11,089 nt of DNA from Actinomycetota bacterium (GCA_009702305.1 WLIH01000033.1:1-11089); one strand, 5' to 3'. Shown: positions 1 through 6,438, counted from the first letter of the stretch. Numbers and translations are program-made. The notes: a model not told the origin generated them from the letters alone.

Positions 1-235
1 CTCCCCCATCCACGGGGGGCTCCACGACCTCGGCCGGATCCAGGCGTGGGTCGGCACCCACGAGATGTTCCTGCCGCAGTGCTGCCGGCTGGCCGACCTC
101 GCGCTCGGAGCACCCGGCACCGACCTGACGCTGCGACTCGGGCACGGGCTGCTCCACGACTGGCCCCTGATGCCGGTGCCGGAGGGGCCGCGGACCATGC
201 TCGCGGCGATGGACTTCCTCGCCGCCGCGTCGTAG
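1..235 (+). CDS. Alpha/beta-hydrolase fold esterase, C-terminal fragment
   Basis: The reading frame is open from base 2 to a TAG at 233-235 and encodes 77 visible residues; the 5' part lies outside the window. The fragment begins SPIHG, followed by a VGTHE strand/turn and then GLLHDW with the putative catalytic histidine (visible residue 52), then PEGPR and a closing helix. This order (SP.hGdL, vGthE.l, a G..HdW histidine, a PEG helix) is that of the C-terminal end of the hormone-sensitive-lipase/Abhydrolase_3 group of carboxylesterases, which hydrolyse acyl esters with a Ser-Asp/Glu-His triad. The nucleophile serine and the HGGG oxyanion motif would lie upstream and cannot be checked, so the substrate is unknown. 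The gene ends 4 bases before the stop codon of the convergent polymerase gene, leaving no room for an ordinary intergenic terminator. Confidence 0.75.
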   Translation, partial: SPIHGGLHDLGRIQAWVGTHEMFLPQCCRLADLALGAPGTDLTLRLGHGLLHDWPLMPVPEGPRTMLAAMDFLAAAS

Positions 236-239
236 GCGA

Positions 240-1874
240 TCAGCCCGGCTTGCCGGCGTCGGCGTAGGAGCCGACCGTGGAGACGTTGAGCGGGAAGTCG
301 ATGGCGAGGTCGCGGAAGAGCAGCGCCGCCGCGGTGGCCGCCGCCTCGGCGACCTCGACCGCGACCGCCTCCGCCAGATGGGCGGGCGTGTGCACGACGA
401 CCTCGTCGTGCAGGAAGAAGACCAGGTGCGGTCGCTCGACCAGTGCCCCGGTGCCACCGAGTCGCCACAGCCGGTTGCGCAGGTCCGCGATCCAGCACAG
501 CGCCCACTCCGCGCCGGTGCCCTGCACGACGAAGTTGCGGGTGAAGCGGCCGTAGGCGCGGCGGTAGCGGGTCTGACTCTCGGGGTCGACGGGCTCGTCG
601 TCGGCGTCGAGGTCCCAGGCCTCGGCCAGCGACGGCGAGCCGCGACCCAGCAGGGTGCGCACGACCTGGCCGCGCTCGCCGGCACGCGCGGCCTCCTCCA
701 CCAGGGCGAAGGCCTCGGGGTAGCGCGAGCTCAGGCCGGCGACCATCCGCCCGCTCTCGCCGCTCGTGGCGCCGTACATCGCCCCCAGCAGGCCCAGCTT
801 GGCGTCGCTGCGGCTGGCGACAGCGCCGTCGTCGACCATGCCCTGGTAGAGGTCGGCGCCGCGAGCCGAGCGGGCCAACGCCCGGTCTCCGCTCATCCCC
901 GCCAGCACGCGCGGCTCGAGCTGGGCGACGTCGGCGATCACCAGGACCCATCCGTCGTCCGCGACCGCCGCCGAGCGCACCTGCACGGGGAAGGACAGCG
1001 CGCCGCCGCCGTTGGAGGACCAGCGGCCGGTCGTCGACCCGGCCGGCTGGTACGACGGGCGGAAGCGGCCGCCGCTCACCCACTGGTCGCTCCAGGCCCA
1101 GGCGTTGGTCTGGAAGAGGTGCGCGAGCTGCTTGTAGCGCAGCAGCAGCTCGATGCCCGGGTGGTCGAGCCGGCGCAGGGTCGACGCGCGGGTGTCGTCG
1201 AGGTCGAGCCCCGCACGGCGCAGCGCGGTCAACAGCTCGGGTCGCGAGTCGGGGTTGAGACCGGCTGAGTCGAAGACGGCGCGCAGCTCGGCGACCAGCG
1301 ACTCCAGGACAGCCGGACGGGCGCCGCGCGGCGGCCGCGGTCCGAGCAGCTCGGTCAGCATCCGCTCGTGCACCTCGGCGCGCCACGGCATGCCGGTGAA
1401 GGTCATCTCGGCGGCGACCAGTGCACCGGCCGACTCCGCGGCGAGCAGCAGCGCGAGCCGGGTCGACTCGTCCGACTCCGCGACGGCGGCCAGCTGACGC
1501 CGGTCCTCGAGGTCGGCACGCAGGTGCTCGGCCGTGTCGTCGACCGGGAAGAGCGCCGGGTCTCCCGGCACGGTGGGCCGCAGCCGGTCCCACGCCGACG
1601 ACTGCTCACCCACCAGCGCCTGCGCGGCGACGGCGGGTGCGCGACGCAGGAGGTGGTGGCCCAGCCGCAGGTCGTGGCAGCGCTCGACGCGCACCCCGGC
1701 CGCGAGCAGCGGCGGGTACCACCTCGCGGTGTCGTCCCAGACCCAGCGGGTGCCGCTCCCCTCGCGCTCGACGACGTACGCCGCCAGGTCGGCGGCCGGC
1801 AGCTCGAGGTCGCCGGCTCCGTCGGCGACCAGGACCCGGTCGCCCGGGAGCCGCGACAGCCTCACCCGGGTCAT
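240..1874 (-). CDS. Family-A DNA polymerase without 5' nuclease (PGAP-type 'bifunctional 3'-5' exonuclease/DNA polymerase')
   Basis: Encodes 544 residues from ATG at 1874. The C-terminal two thirds carry the DNA polymerase I core: TGRWSSN (282-288), motif A IADVAQLEPR with catalytic D315, motif B with R355, K359 and Y367 in Pol I spacing, NFVVQGTGAEW (447-457), and motif C LHDEVV with H489, D490 and E491. All residues needed for two-metal nucleotidyl transfer are therefore present. Motif A differs from the usual DYSQIELR, and the motif B Phe is Leu. The first 150 residues sit where the 3'-5' proofreading domain should be, but no D-x-E exonuclease I motif is visible, so proofreading is doubtful. 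There is no FEN-like 5' nuclease domain. An in-frame GTG at 1892 is an alternative start; ATG 1874 is preferred because MTRVRLSR resembles the start of homologues as I recall them, though the RBS is weak. The gene lies 19 bases after the DinB-fold gene and is probably co-transcribed. The likely role is gap filling or damage-related synthesis rather than replication (inference). Confidence 0.85.
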   Translation of the reverse strand: MTRVRLSRLPGDRVLVADGAGDLELPAADLAAYVVEREGSGTRWVWDDTARWYPPLLAAGVRVERCHDLRLGHHLLRRAPAVAAQALVGEQSSAWDRLRPTVPGDPALFPVDDTAEHLRADLEDRRQLAAVAESDESTRLALLLAAESAGALVAAEMTFTGMPWRAEVHERMLTELLGPRPPRGARPAVLESLVAELRAVFDSAGLNPDSRPELLTALRRAGLDLDDTRASTLRRLDHPGIELLLRYKQLAHLFQTNAWAWSDQWVSGGRFRPSYQPAGSTTGRWSSNGGGALSFPVQVRSAAVADDGWVLVIADVAQLEPRVLAGMSGDRALARSARGADLYQGMVDDGAVASRSDAKLGLLGAMYGATSGESGRMVAGLSSRYPEAFALVEEAARAGERGQVVRTLLGRGSPSLAEAWDLDADDEPVDPESQTRYRRAYGRFTRNFVVQGTGAEWALCWIADLRNRLWRLGGTGALVERPHLVFFLHDEVVVHTPAHLAEAVAVEVAEAAATAAALLFRDLAIDFPLNVSTVGSYADAGKPG

Positions 1875-1893
1875 CCCAGGCGCCGAGGTCACC

Positions 1894-2631
1894 TCACCGC
1901 GCGGCCAGGACCGCGAGGTCACGACGGATGTAGCGCAGGTGCGCCCACTCCTCCTCGAGGATGACGCGCAGGCAGTCGCCGACGGTGGGGTGCCAGTCAC
2001 CGCCGCCCCAGGGGTTGTCGCGCGGCTCGGCCAGCAGGTCGGGGGTGAGCGCCGCGAGGTAGTCGCTCACGAGCTGCTGTCGCTCGGCGCGGACGGCGAG
2101 GATCTCCTCGAAGGTGGGCTGCTCGACCCGGAAGATCGACATGTCGAAGCCCATGTCCGCGGCACCGGTGAAGATCTGACCGAGCTCGTGGAAGGGCTGC
2201 TCGATGTGCAGGATCGCGCCGCGCAGCCAGGCATCGGTCGCCAGGACGAGGTGGCGCAGGGTCTGCGCCAACGACCACTCGTCCTCGACGTGGGCATCGA
2301 CCAGCTCCGGCGCGGTGCCGGACACCGTCGTCTCCCAGGCGGCCTGCACGGCGATCCACCCCTCGCGCAGACCCTCGGGTGTCTCGGCCTTCTGCAGCTC
2401 ACGCCCGGGGAACTGCCGGTTGAGCTCGGCGTCCACGAGCGGCACCACGTCGACGCCGTTGACGATGAGGCTGCCGAAGAAGAGGTCATGGCTGTCGATG
2501 TCGAGCCCGCCGACGTCGACGCTGCGCATGATCACGCCGCTGAGGTCGGAGTAGCGCATCGTGGCGCCCTTGAAGCTCGCCTGGACGAAGGTCGCACCCT
2601 CGAACTCCTGGGTGCCGCTGTAGGTCGTCAT
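1894..2631 (-). CDS. Pentapeptide-repeat / DinB-fold fusion protein
   Basis: Encodes 245 residues. Residues 10-60 show a strict five-residue period of bulky hydrophobics (F10, F15, F20, M25, L30, M35, V40, I45, L50, L55, V60), with A or S at i-2 in the first repeats. This is the pentapeptide-repeat pattern that folds as a right-handed quadrilateral beta helix, here about two and a half coils. Residues 85-240 resemble the DinB/DUF664 four-helix metal-binding fold: WSLAQTLRHLVLATD with H127, and EEEWAHLRYIRRDL with H231 as candidate metal ligands. In actinobacteria such folds include mycothiol- or other thiol-dependent transferases, but the substrate here cannot be assigned. The start at 2631 is preceded by GGAG with only 2 bases of spacing, a poor RBS. 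A mini-ORF stop overlaps the start codon as ATGA, so coupling is possible. The polymerase gene follows 19 bases downstream. Confidence 0.8.
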   Translation of the reverse strand: MTTYSGTQEFEGATFVQASFKGATMRYSDLSGVIMRSVDVGGLDIDSHDLFFGSLIVNGVDVVPLVDAELNRQFPGRELQKAETPEGLREGWIAVQAAWETTVSGTAPELVDAHVEDEWSLAQTLRHLVLATDAWLRGAILHIEQPFHELGQIFTGAADMGFDMSIFRVEQPTFEEILAVRAERQQLVSDYLAALTPDLLAEPRDNPWGGGDWHPTVGDCLRVILEEEWAHLRYIRRDLAVLAAR

Positions 2632-2640
2632 CGCTCCATC

Positions 2641-2654
2641 ATGGCGAGCGCCAT
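2641..2654. repeat. Short palindrome just upstream of the DinB-fold gene
   Basis: ATGGCG-AG-CGCCAT has 6-base perfect arms around 2 bases, lying 10 to 23 bases before the start codon at 2631. On the minus strand its left arm is also the start of a mini-ORF, MALAMMER, whose TGA overlaps the gene start. It could be an operator or a weak leader hairpin; nothing in the sequence identifies a regulator. Confidence 0.35.
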
Positions 2655-2725
2655 CCTCGTCGGTCCACTGTCGACGTCAGCCGGCACCGGCCCGCCACCG
2701 GCGTGACCGACGGAGTCATCTCGTC

Positions 2726-2768
2726 GGTCGAGTGCCGCCGAGCGCCGGCGAGGCTGCGTATCGAGACC
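2726..2768. repeat. Intergenic imperfect palindromic repeat (actinobacterial dispersed type)
   Basis: This 43-base element begins GGTCGAGT and ends TATCGAGACC, with a GC-rich core containing GCGAGCGC-like modules. The ends are imperfect inverted repeats: GGTCGA pairs with TC-GACC around a two-base bulge. I recall short elements with GGTCTCGATAC and TACTCGACC ends from intergenic spaces of Nocardioides, Microbacterium and relatives; this copy has that form. It lies 11 bases after the stop codon of the M1 aminopeptidase gene, so its transcript could fold at the mRNA 3' end. No second copy is visible in the window, so dispersal cannot be shown here. Confidence 0.55.
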
Positions 2769-2778
2769 CGCCTCAACC

Positions 2779-4569
2779 TCAGCCTTCGCCGAGGAGACGG
2801 TCGACGATCGACCGGGTGACCGAGTGGTAGCCCGGTCGGGCGGCGGCGTAGATCTCCCGGGCCCGTGCCAGGCCGCGGTCCGAGGCGGCCAGGGCGGTGT
2901 AGACGCGCCGGACGTAGAGGGCACGCCCGTGCCGGGTCAGGAAGTCGGCCAGTGCCCCGTCGACGGCCGGCTGCTCCCAGACGTGGCCCGAGGCGACGGC
3001 GAGCTCCAGCCAGGCGGTGGCGATCTCGATGTTGCCACTGGTGCTGAATCCGAACTGCTCGTCCACCGCCCGCAGCACGTCGTGCCCGACGTCGAGGGGG
3101 AGCGCGCGCACGAAGGCGACCCACTGCTGGCTCACCCAGGCGTCCAGCTCCAGCGAGTCCGGGGCCGCGCCACCCACCAGGGCGGCGACCTGCTCGTCGA
3201 CCCGGTCGAAGGCGTCGGACTCGAAGTCCGGCGCGTTGTCGGGCACGCCGGGCCCGTGGATCCAGGCCTCGAGCTGCAGCTCATCCGCGCTCACGCCGGC
3301 GGGCTCGAGCAGCTCGGAGGTGAGGTGCGCCAGGAACGTCGGCGTGTCCATCGACTCGAAGGCGAAGCGGTCGAAGTAGTCGAGCAGGAAGGCGTCGAAG
3401 CGCGCCCGGCCGACCCTGGCCTCGATGAGCCGCAGCAGCAGCGAGCCCTTCTCGTACGGGATCTTGGTCGGTCCGTCGTCGGGATCGCGTCCGGCCAGGT
3501 CGAGCTCGAGCCAGGTGTCGCGGGGTGCCTCGTCGCGCACCGCCCGCTCGAGGTCCTGGCGGCCGAGCCGCAGGATCATGCTCGTGTAGTCGGCGCCGTA
3601 GAGCTCCTCGTCGATGCGGGTCTCGAAGTAGACGGTGAAGCCCTCGTTGAGCCAGATGTCGTTCCACGTCGAGTTCGTGACCAGGTTGCCCGACCAGGAG
3701 TGCGCCAGCTCGTGGGCGATCAGGGTGACCAGCGAGCGGTCGCCCGCCAGCACGGTCGGTGTCGCGAAGGTGAGGCGAGGGTTCTCCATGCCGCCGTAGG
3801 GGAAGCTCGGCGGCAGCACCAGGATGTCGTAGCGCCCCCAGCGGTAGGGGCCGTAGAGCCGCTCGGCCGCCTCGATCATCTGCTCGGTGTCGGCGAACTC
3901 CCACGCGGCGCCCTCGACGACGCTCGGCTCGGCGTACACACCGCTGCGCGCGCCGATGTCGCGGAACTCCAGGTCGCCGACCGCCAGCGCGATGAGGTAC
4001 GCCGGCACCGGCTGCGGCATCGCGAACGAGTAGGTGCCGTCCTCCCGGTGAGCGGTCGGGTTCTCCGCACTCATCAGGGCGAGCAGGTCGCTCGGCACGC
4101 GGATCGTCGCGTCGTAGGTCATCCGCACGGCCGGGCTGTCCTGGCACGGGATCCAGGTGCGGGCCAGGATCGGTTGGTTCTGACTGAAGAGGAACGACTT
4201 GCCGGAGGCCGTCTGCTCGGGCTCCAGCCACTGCAGGGCGCGCGCCTCGGGACTGGTCGCGTAGTGCACGACGACCCGGCTCGCCGACCCGACCTCGACC
4301 GTCAGCGCGCTGCCCAGCACCGGGTCGTGCTCGCCCCGGGTGAAGGCCAGCTCTGCACCGTCGGCTCCCGTCACCCGCTGGACGTCCAGCTGCCACGTGT
4401 CGAGCACGAGCCTGGTCGCCGCGGGACCGCGGTGCTCGAGATCGAGCGTCGCGCTCCCGGTCAGGCGCCGACCCTCGAAGTCGACGTCGAGATCGAGCGT
4501 CACATGGGTGACGGCGACCTCATTGGGTCGCGAGGCGGAGTGCGGGTCGTCGGCGAAGGATCGGGGCAC
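2779..4569 (-). CDS. M1 family zinc aminopeptidase, leukotriene-A4-hydrolase type
   Basis: Encodes 596 residues, close to the roughly 610 of human LTA4H and much shorter than PepN (about 870). The N-terminal beta domain runs to about residue 200. The catalytic domain has GGMEN (259-263), which binds the peptide N-terminus, and HELAH with H286, E287 and H290, then E309 in LNEG exactly 18 residues after H290: the full gluzincin signature. PYEKG (Y372) matches the LTA4H catalytic tyrosine 383. The C-terminal helical domain ends GRALYVRRVYTALAA (548-562) and YHSVTRSIV, matching the LTA4H C-terminus and its carboxylate-binding arginine. It should remove N-terminal residues from peptides in the cytoplasm; no signal peptide is visible. 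GTG 4569 is chosen because PRSFADDPHSA and the following strand align with family N-termini. The frame stays open upstream to 4839, but that stretch has no family character and overlaps the divergent gene. Confidence 0.9.
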   Translation of the reverse strand: MPRSFADDPHSASRPNEVAVTHVTLDLDVDFEGRRLTGSATLDLEHRGPAATRLVLDTWQLDVQRVTGADGAELAFTRGEHDPVLGSALTVEVGSASRVVVHYATSPEARALQWLEPEQTASGKSFLFSQNQPILARTWIPCQDSPAVRMTYDATIRVPSDLLALMSAENPTAHREDGTYSFAMPQPVPAYLIALAVGDLEFRDIGARSGVYAEPSVVEGAAWEFADTEQMIEAAERLYGPYRWGRYDILVLPPSFPYGGMENPRLTFATPTVLAGDRSLVTLIAHELAHSWSGNLVTNSTWNDIWLNEGFTVYFETRIDEELYGADYTSMILRLGRQDLERAVRDEAPRDTWLELDLAGRDPDDGPTKIPYEKGSLLLRLIEARVGRARFDAFLLDYFDRFAFESMDTPTFLAHLTSELLEPAGVSADELQLEAWIHGPGVPDNAPDFESDAFDRVDEQVAALVGGAAPDSLELDAWVSQQWVAFVRALPLDVGHDVLRAVDEQFGFSTSGNIEIATAWLELAVASGHVWEQPAVDGALADFLTRHGRALYVRRVYTALAASDRGLARAREIYAAARPGYHSVTRSIVDRLLGEG

Positions 4570-4575
4570 GACGAC

Positions 4576-4581
4576 AACGTA
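4576..4581 (-). promoter_or_regulatory. Candidate -10 element for a leaderless aminopeptidase mRNA
   Basis: On the minus strand TACGTT (TANNNT type) ends exactly 7 bases before the GTG at 4569, so transcription would begin at the start codon. No Shine-Dalgarno sequence lies in the 30 bases upstream of that GTG, which fits a leaderless message, common in actinobacteria. The -35 position (GCCAAC) is a poor match, so this is tentative. Confidence 0.35.
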
Positions 4582-4719
4582 TCGCCGGCGAGCGGGGAGT
4601 TGGCGGTGCTCAGCCGCACCCACGTGTTGTCCGGCTCGAGCTCCCGAGGGTTTCACCGTCGGTGACGATCGCGGCGTCGGTGGCGACAACTTGGTGTCCT
4701 CCAGCATTTTCACGTGAGT

Positions 4720-4732
4720 GCGATTCAATCGC
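4720..4732. promoter_or_regulatory. Perfect 6-1-6 palindrome in the divergent intergenic region
   Basis: GCGATT-C-AATCGC lies in the 238-base space between the aminopeptidase start (4569, minus) and the RibD/DHFR-fold gene (4808, plus), 76 bases before the latter. It is AT-richer than its surroundings and could be an operator for a dimeric regulator. The octamer GATTCAAT inside it recurs just before the DUF664 gene at 5497-5504. The rest of this intergenic stretch shows no ORF or RNA gene that I can support. Confidence 0.35.
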
Positions 4733-4807
4733 CCATCGGTGCGACACCAGCAGCAGTGTGAGCACCGCTCGGTGACCGCGTGGCCAGCGTCAAAGGAGAG
4801 CGACGAG

Positions 4808-5398
4808 ATGAGATCACTTCGATATTCGATCAACGTCACACTCGACGGCTGCTGCCATCACGAAGCAGGGCTCCCTCCGGACGAGGAGTCGATGCGCTAC
4901 TGGACCGCTGAGATGCGCCGAGCCGATGCTCTGCTCTTCGGCCGGGTGAACTACGAGATGATGGAGTCGGCGTGGCGGAAGCCGGCCACGGGCACGTGGC
5001 CCGACTGGATAGACGAATCCGAGATGCCCTTCGCCGAGGCCATCGACCGGGCCAAGAAGTACGTCGTGTCGAGCACGCTGGGCACGGTCGACTGGAATGC
5101 CGAGCTAGTGCGAGGCGAGGTGGGATCGGCGATTGAGCGGCTCAAGCGGGAGCCCGGCGAAGGTCTGTGGGTCGGTGGCGTGACGCTTCCCCTCGCGTTG
5201 GCAGATCTGGGACTGATCGACGAGTACGAGTTCCTGGTGCAGCCCGTCCTGGCCGGACACGGACCGACGTTGCTCGCCGGTCTGCGTGAGCGCATCCAGC
5301 TGGAGCTGGTGGACCGCAAGGAGTTCGGGTCGGGCGCGGTCGCCCTGCGCTACCGACCCGTGCGCTGGGCGGCAGGATCGGACGAAACAGCGCCATAA
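4808..5398 (+). CDS. Dihydrofolate-reductase-fold / RibD C-terminal domain protein
   Basis: Encodes 196 residues, typical of the stand-alone RibD_C family. It begins MRSLRYSINVTLDG, then ADALLFGRVNYEMM (40-52, the 'lGR.TYe' cofactor-binding segment), AKKYVVSSTL (82-91), and LWVGGVTLPLALADLGLIDEY (120-140) followed by QPVLAGHGPTLL (145-156). These are the landmarks of the NADPH-binding fold shared by DHFR and the pyrimidine reductase part of RibD. The domain suggests reduction of a small substrate, but stand-alone members are mostly uncharacterised and I assign none. ATG 4808 is clear: AAAGGAG at 4792-4798 stands 9 bases upstream. The opening codons AGA TCA CTT CGA TAT are unusual for this GC-rich genome, giving a weakly structured start. 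The DUF664 gene follows after 112 bases on the same strand and may or may not share the transcript. Confidence 0.85.
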   Translation: MRSLRYSINVTLDGCCHHEAGLPPDEESMRYWTAEMRRADALLFGRVNYEMMESAWRKPATGTWPDWIDESEMPFAEAIDRAKKYVVSSTLGTVDWNAELVRGEVGSAIERLKREPGEGLWVGGVTLPLALADLGLIDEYEFLVQPVLAGHGPTLLAGLRERIQLELVDRKEFGSGAVALRYRPVRWAAGSDETAP

Positions 5399-5498
5399 GC
5401 GTCCGCCTCACCGCCGCATGATGGATCACCCGTCGAGGGACCGGCGTCAGGAGAACCGGACTCGGCCTTCTCTGACAGGCGCGCCGGAGAGGGTGGGA

Positions 5499-5504
5499 TT
5501 CAAT
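5499..5504 (+). promoter_or_regulatory. Possible -10 element for leaderless DUF664 mRNA
   Basis: TTCAAT ends 7 bases before the ATG at 5511, the same geometry as the aminopeptidase start. The only purine-rich motif upstream (GGAGAGGG, 5486-5493) is 17 bases away, too far for a normal ribosome binding site. A CTGACA at 5472-5477 resembles a -35 but the spacing of 21 is too long. Weak evidence. Confidence 0.25.
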
Positions 5505-5510
5505 ACTCAC

Positions 5511-6017
5511 ATGCGATCGAATATCGATCTGGAGACCAAGCGTGAGTTGATCGAGTGGCTCGACGCGAAGCGGCGGCACATCCTCCAGCAGGTGGAGGCG
5601 ATGGACCCGGTGGACCGACGTCGATCTCTGCTTCCCTCCGGATGGACGCCGCTGGGCCTGGTCAGGCACTTGACCCTGGACGTCGAGCGCTTCTGGTTTC
5701 GTGCCGTGATGGGCGGAGAGCGTGTCGATCTTCCGAAGGGTTACGAGGGGTGGACAACGCCGCCGGATCAGAGCGATGCCGAGGTCTTCGAGCAATACAC
5801 CCGCGAGTGCCAACGAGTGTCGGTCGTCCTGGAGCCGATGAGCCTCGATTCCGCGCCCGTCTGGTGGCCCGACGGCGATGGGGCTCCGCCGTACGGTTCG
5901 CTGCGCGAGGTCATCCTGCACGTGCTGGTCGAGACTGCCACCCATGCAGGACAGCTCGACATCTGTCGCGAGCTGGTCGATGGTGGTCAGCGCCTCGTCC
6001 TTGACGAACCCGGGTAG
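5511..6017 (+). CDS. DUF664 / DinB-superfamily protein
   Basis: Encodes 168 residues. SGWTPLGLVRHLTLDVERFWFR (43-64) with H53 and HVLVETATHAGQLDICRELVDG (137-158) with H137, E141 and H145 are the two signature helices of the DUF664 branch of the DinB superfamily. In this fold histidines from helices 1 and 4 usually bind a divalent metal, and some relatives use bacillithiol or mycothiol as a cofactor. The substrate is unknown. No TM segment or signal peptide is visible, so it is cytoplasmic. ATG 5511 is chosen because the first helix begins directly after it and the family seldom has a long N-terminal extension; there is no well-placed Shine-Dalgarno sequence, so leaderless initiation is likely. 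The gene converges on the 112-residue minus-strand gene with 33 bases between the stop codons. It is a second DinB-superfamily gene in the window, but a different branch from the one at 1894. Confidence 0.85.
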   Translation: MRSNIDLETKRELIEWLDAKRRHILQQVEAMDPVDRRRSLLPSGWTPLGLVRHLTLDVERFWFRAVMGGERVDLPKGYEGWTTPPDQSDAEVFEQYTRECQRVSVVLEPMSLDSAPVWWPDGDGAPPYGSLREVILHVLVETATHAGQLDICRELVDGGQRLVLDEPG

Positions 6018-6050
6018 GCCGCGCCATCTCGCCCGGCGGCCGCCGACAAC

Positions 6051-6389
6051 TCAGCGGCGTACCGCGCGCGTGACCTTCTTCAGGGCGCCCGTGCCCGCGC
6101 CGACACCACGAGGGATCAGACGATGTGGCTTGCCGTTCGCCAGGTCGACGACGGAGTCGGCGATCCCCCAGGTGAGCTTGCCCTCGGACAGCTCGACCAA
6201 GGTCTCCAGCGGAAGACCGACGGTGAGGTCCTCCAACTCCTGACGCTCCTTCTCGGTGGCGACCGCAGGGAGTTGGCGCACGATCAGCGCTTTGAACGCG
6301 CGCCCGGGCAGTGTCGAGGCCAGCTCGAGCACAGTGGACTGACGGGTGAAGGGCCTGACACTTTTCGAGTGGCTCGGGTCGTGGGGCAT
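6051..6389 (-). CDS. Hypothetical protein with GH3 C-terminal-tail-like sequence
   Basis: Encodes 112 residues from ATG 6389, with AGGAG 5 bases upstream, a good ribosome binding site. An in-frame ATG at 6434 exists but lacks such a site. No signal peptide or TM segment is visible. From FTRQSTVLELASTLPGRA (14-31) through LPLETLVELSEGKLTWG (59-75) to VVDLANG (80-86) the sequence resembles, from memory, the small helical tail at the C-terminus of some bacterial family 3 beta-glucosidases ('tST..E....P.Gra...mPLr.Lv.fS.Gk....l..lLn.lNG'). No glycosidase catalytic domain is present. The last 20 residues are basic and glycine-rich. It may be a free-standing domain or the surviving end of a degraded gene with a new start. 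I do not assign a function; the similarity needs a profile search to confirm. Confidence 0.6.
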   Translation of the reverse strand: MPHDPSHSKSVRPFTRQSTVLELASTLPGRAFKALIVRQLPAVATEKERQELEDLTVGLPLETLVELSEGKLTWGIADSVVDLANGKPHRLIPRGVGAGTGALKKVTRAVRR

Positions 6390-6438
6390 GGGGTCTCCTA
6401 TCGGGGCATCGGACCGCGGAGCGGCACCGCGCAACGTA

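Noticed and set aside
378..1964. Several overlapping plus-strand open frames opposite the polymerase
   Set aside because: All lie antisense to the intact polymerase motifs and have low-complexity translations.
2824..4665. 613-codon open frame on the plus strand opposite the aminopeptidase
   Set aside because: It is an exact antisense of a gene with a full zinc signature; its translation is low-complexity Val/Gly/Arg-rich. Such mirror frames are expected in GC-rich coding DNA.
5471..5481. TCTGACAGGCG, identical to 11 bases near the tRNA-Thr 3' end, as a possible attachment-site remnant
   Set aside because: It is in the opposite orientation to the tRNA and only 11 bases long. With the many possible words in a tRNA, such a match in 11 kb is not unlikely by chance.
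6018..6050. GGCGGCCGCC palindrome between convergent DUF664 and orphan genes as a bidirectional terminator
   Set aside because: There is no loop of suitable size and no T-tract; a simple GC palindrome is common in this genome type.
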